In this document: piece after piece, positions 5,081 through 6,387 of the stretch | Layout: the number at the start of each line of letters is the position of its first letter | Numbering within the stretch: position 1 is the first letter of the stretch | Program-made: the position numbers and the translations under genes | Source of the DNA: Chloroflexota bacterium | GTDB taxonomy: Bacteria; Chloroflexota; Anaerolineae; UBA1429 | Direction of reading: 5' to 3' | Length of the DNA stretch: 6,387 bases | Assembly (NCBI GenBank): GCA_012513725.1 | Contig: JAAZBQ010000694.1 | Span: forward strand, 1-6,387 | The notes under the pieces: generated by a model | Seen by the model: the letters and a program-made list of their open reading frames with translations, nothing else | The model's database searches: none | Told to the model about the DNA's origin: nothing

Positions 5081-6387
5081 TTAGCCGGGTCGGCTGTCCT
5101 CGGCGGCGCCCCCCAGGCGCTGGCGCGCCTCCTCGAGCGAAGAGTTCTCGCCCAGCACCAGGAGGCGATCGCCAGACTCTAGCATCGTGGCGCCCCTGGG
5201 GATCACGAACGTGTCTCCCCGGGCCACGAGGACCACCAGGAGGTCCTGTGGCAGGCGCAGGCCCATGATCGACCGGCCCACGGCCGGCGATCCCTCGGCG
5301 ACGAACAACTCCGTCAGCCGGCCTCCCAGGCCGGCCACAGGGTTGTACTCCAGGGGATAGGATGGGCGGTCATCGAGCGGGGCGTCTACGCCGAGCCACT
5401 TGGCCACATAGGGCACCGTGGTGCCCTGGATGGCGGTGGAGATCAGCACCACAAAGAACACCAGGTGGAACAGCAGATCGGCGTTCTCCACGCCAGCCAG
5501 CATCGGGAAGGTCGCCAGGACGATGGGCGCTGCCCCCCGCAGCCCGACCCACGACAAGAGCACGCGCTCACGCCACCCGAGGCGGAAGGTCAGCGTGCTC
5601 AGGACGACAGATAGCGGCCGGGCCACGAACATCAGCAAGGCCGCCACCGCCAGCCCCGGGCCGACGACCGACGGAAGCCGCGAGGGGAACACCAGCAGGC
5701 CCAGCACCATGAACATGGTGATCTGCATCAGCCACGCGACGCCGGCGTGGAACCGTGCCATGCTGCGCCGGTGGTAAAAGTCGGTGCGCGCCGAGATGAC
5801 CCCGGCGACGTACGCGGCCAGCAGGCTGTTCCCTCCCAACCAGGCCGTGACCCCATAGATGGCGAACACCAAGCCTAGGGAGAGCACCGGGTATAGCCCC
5901 TCGTACTCTAGGTTGGCACGCGACATGATCCAGGGGTAGGCGCGACCAGCCAGGTACCCCAATGCACCGCTCAGCAGGAACTGCCAGAGCAGCTGCAGAA
6001 CCGTGTTGCCGATCGCCGGCGGGCTGCCGGTCGCCAGGCCGATTGCGGCGGTGGTCAAAAAGAGCGCCATGGGGTCGTTGCCGCCGGACTCGACCTCCAG
6101 CATGGGGCGCAGTGATCCCCGCAGGCTGATACTCTTGGAGCGCAACACGGCCAGCACAGCGGCGGCGTCGGTGGACGACACGGTGGCGCCGAGGAGGAGA
6201 GCGGTGGTGAGCGGGATGCCCAACAGCTGCCAGGTGGTCAGGCCGAGAATCACCGCGGTGAGCAGTACCCCCACGGTTGCTAGGGTCGCCGAGCGGCTCA
6301 CCACGCGCCGCACGTCCTCCCAGGGCGTGTCCAGGCCTCCGGAAAAGAGGATCAGCGTCAGCCCCAGGATACCGAGGGTCTGCGATA
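5081..6387 (-). CDS. nhaP2: NhaP2/CvrA-type potassium (sodium)/proton antiporter with C-terminal TrkA_C domain, partial at its 5' end
   Basis: This is a multi-pass inner-membrane antiporter of the CPA1 group that exchanges K+ or Na+ for protons. The frame is open to the window edge: reading back from 6387 gives LGILGLTLILFSGGLDTPW just before an internal GTG at 6313. That matches the second conserved membrane segment of the family, so the true start lies outside. About 434 residues are visible. Motifs in order are STDAAAV (visible residues 71-77), ESGGNDPMA (99-107) with the Asn103-Asp104 ion-site pair, the FHAGVAWLMQITMFMVLGLL segment, and SWVGLRGAAPIVLA. After the last membrane segment comes a linker and a cytosolic TrkA_C/RCK_C domain (from about visible residue 357: LTELFVAEGSPAVGRSI to RLLVLGE), which senses ligands and gates transport. 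The protein ends just after this domain and has no CorC_HlyC domain, which E. coli CvrA carries. It is convergent with the lipoprotein gene and probably unrelated to it. The ion specificity is inferred from the family. Confidence 0.95.
   Translation of the reverse strand, partial: SQTLGILGLTLILFSGGLDTPWEDVRRVVSRSATLATVGVLLTAVILGLTTWQLLGIPLTTALLLGATVSSTDAAAVLAVLRSKSISLRGSLRPMLEVESGGNDPMALFLTTAAIGLATGSPPAIGNTVLQLLWQFLLSGALGYLAGRAYPWIMSRANLEYEGLYPVLSLGLVFAIYGVTAWLGGNSLLAAYVAGVISARTDFYHRRSMARFHAGVAWLMQITMFMVLGLLVFPSRLPSVVGPGLAVAALLMFVARPLSVVLSTLTFRLGWRERVLLSWVGLRGAAPIVLATFPMLAGVENADLLFHLVFFVVLISTAIQGTTVPYVAKWLGVDAPLDDRPSYPLEYNPVAGLGGRLTELFVAEGSPAVGRSIMGLRLPQDLLVVLVARGDTFVIPRGATMLESGDRLLVLGENSSLEEARQRLGGAAEDSRPG

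Noticed and set aside
6311..6313. GTG at 6313 (minus strand) as the antiporter start
   Set aside because: The frame continues upstream to the window edge and encodes a conserved membrane segment of the family, so the gene is cut by the window rather than starting there.

Overview
This is a GC-rich bacterial window with three complete protein genes on the plus strand and one partial gene on the minus strand. The substrate-binding lipoprotein (Tat-type signal, about 670 residues) and the pairing of a GH4 glycosidase with a polyol-type SDR resemble carbohydrate-utilisation loci of Chloroflexota and similar high-GC bacteria. That taxonomic guess is an inference from protein style; there is no marker gene here.

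Left to right: positions 1-148 hold a fold-back sequence and the first copy of a short direct repeat. They lead into an SDR-family NAD(P)-dependent dehydrogenase of the polyol/sugar-alcohol type (149-916). An intergenic stretch (917-1125) repeats the same layout, fold-back then second copy of the repeat. It is followed by a GH4 family NAD+/metal-dependent alpha-glycosidase (1126-2538). Positions 2539-2970 have no gene. They hold an 18-bp tandem repeat array whose units are themselves small hairpins, a strong 17-bp hairpin, and a clear sigma70-type promoter with an operator-like palindrome. This promoter drives a family 5 extracellular solute-binding lipoprotein (2971-4995), which ends in a rho-independent terminator. 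Convergent with it, a NhaP2/CvrA-type cation/proton antiporter with a C-terminal TrkA_C (RCK_C) domain lies on the minus strand (5081 to beyond the right edge).

The three plus-strand genes make a plausible sugar-scavenging group. The lipoprotein would capture a saccharide or glycoside outside the cell, the GH4 enzyme would split an alpha-glycoside in the cytoplasm by redox chemistry, and the SDR would oxidise or reduce the released sugar or polyol. No permease or ATPase genes for the transporter are in the window, and the terminator plus convergent gene rule out their being directly downstream. The antiporter is probably an unrelated housekeeping gene for pH and ion balance.

I see no convincing new multi-gene system. 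The most unusual material is non-coding: the paired 40-49 bp repeats in front of two metabolic genes, and the hairpin-forming tandem array between the GH4 and lipoprotein genes.
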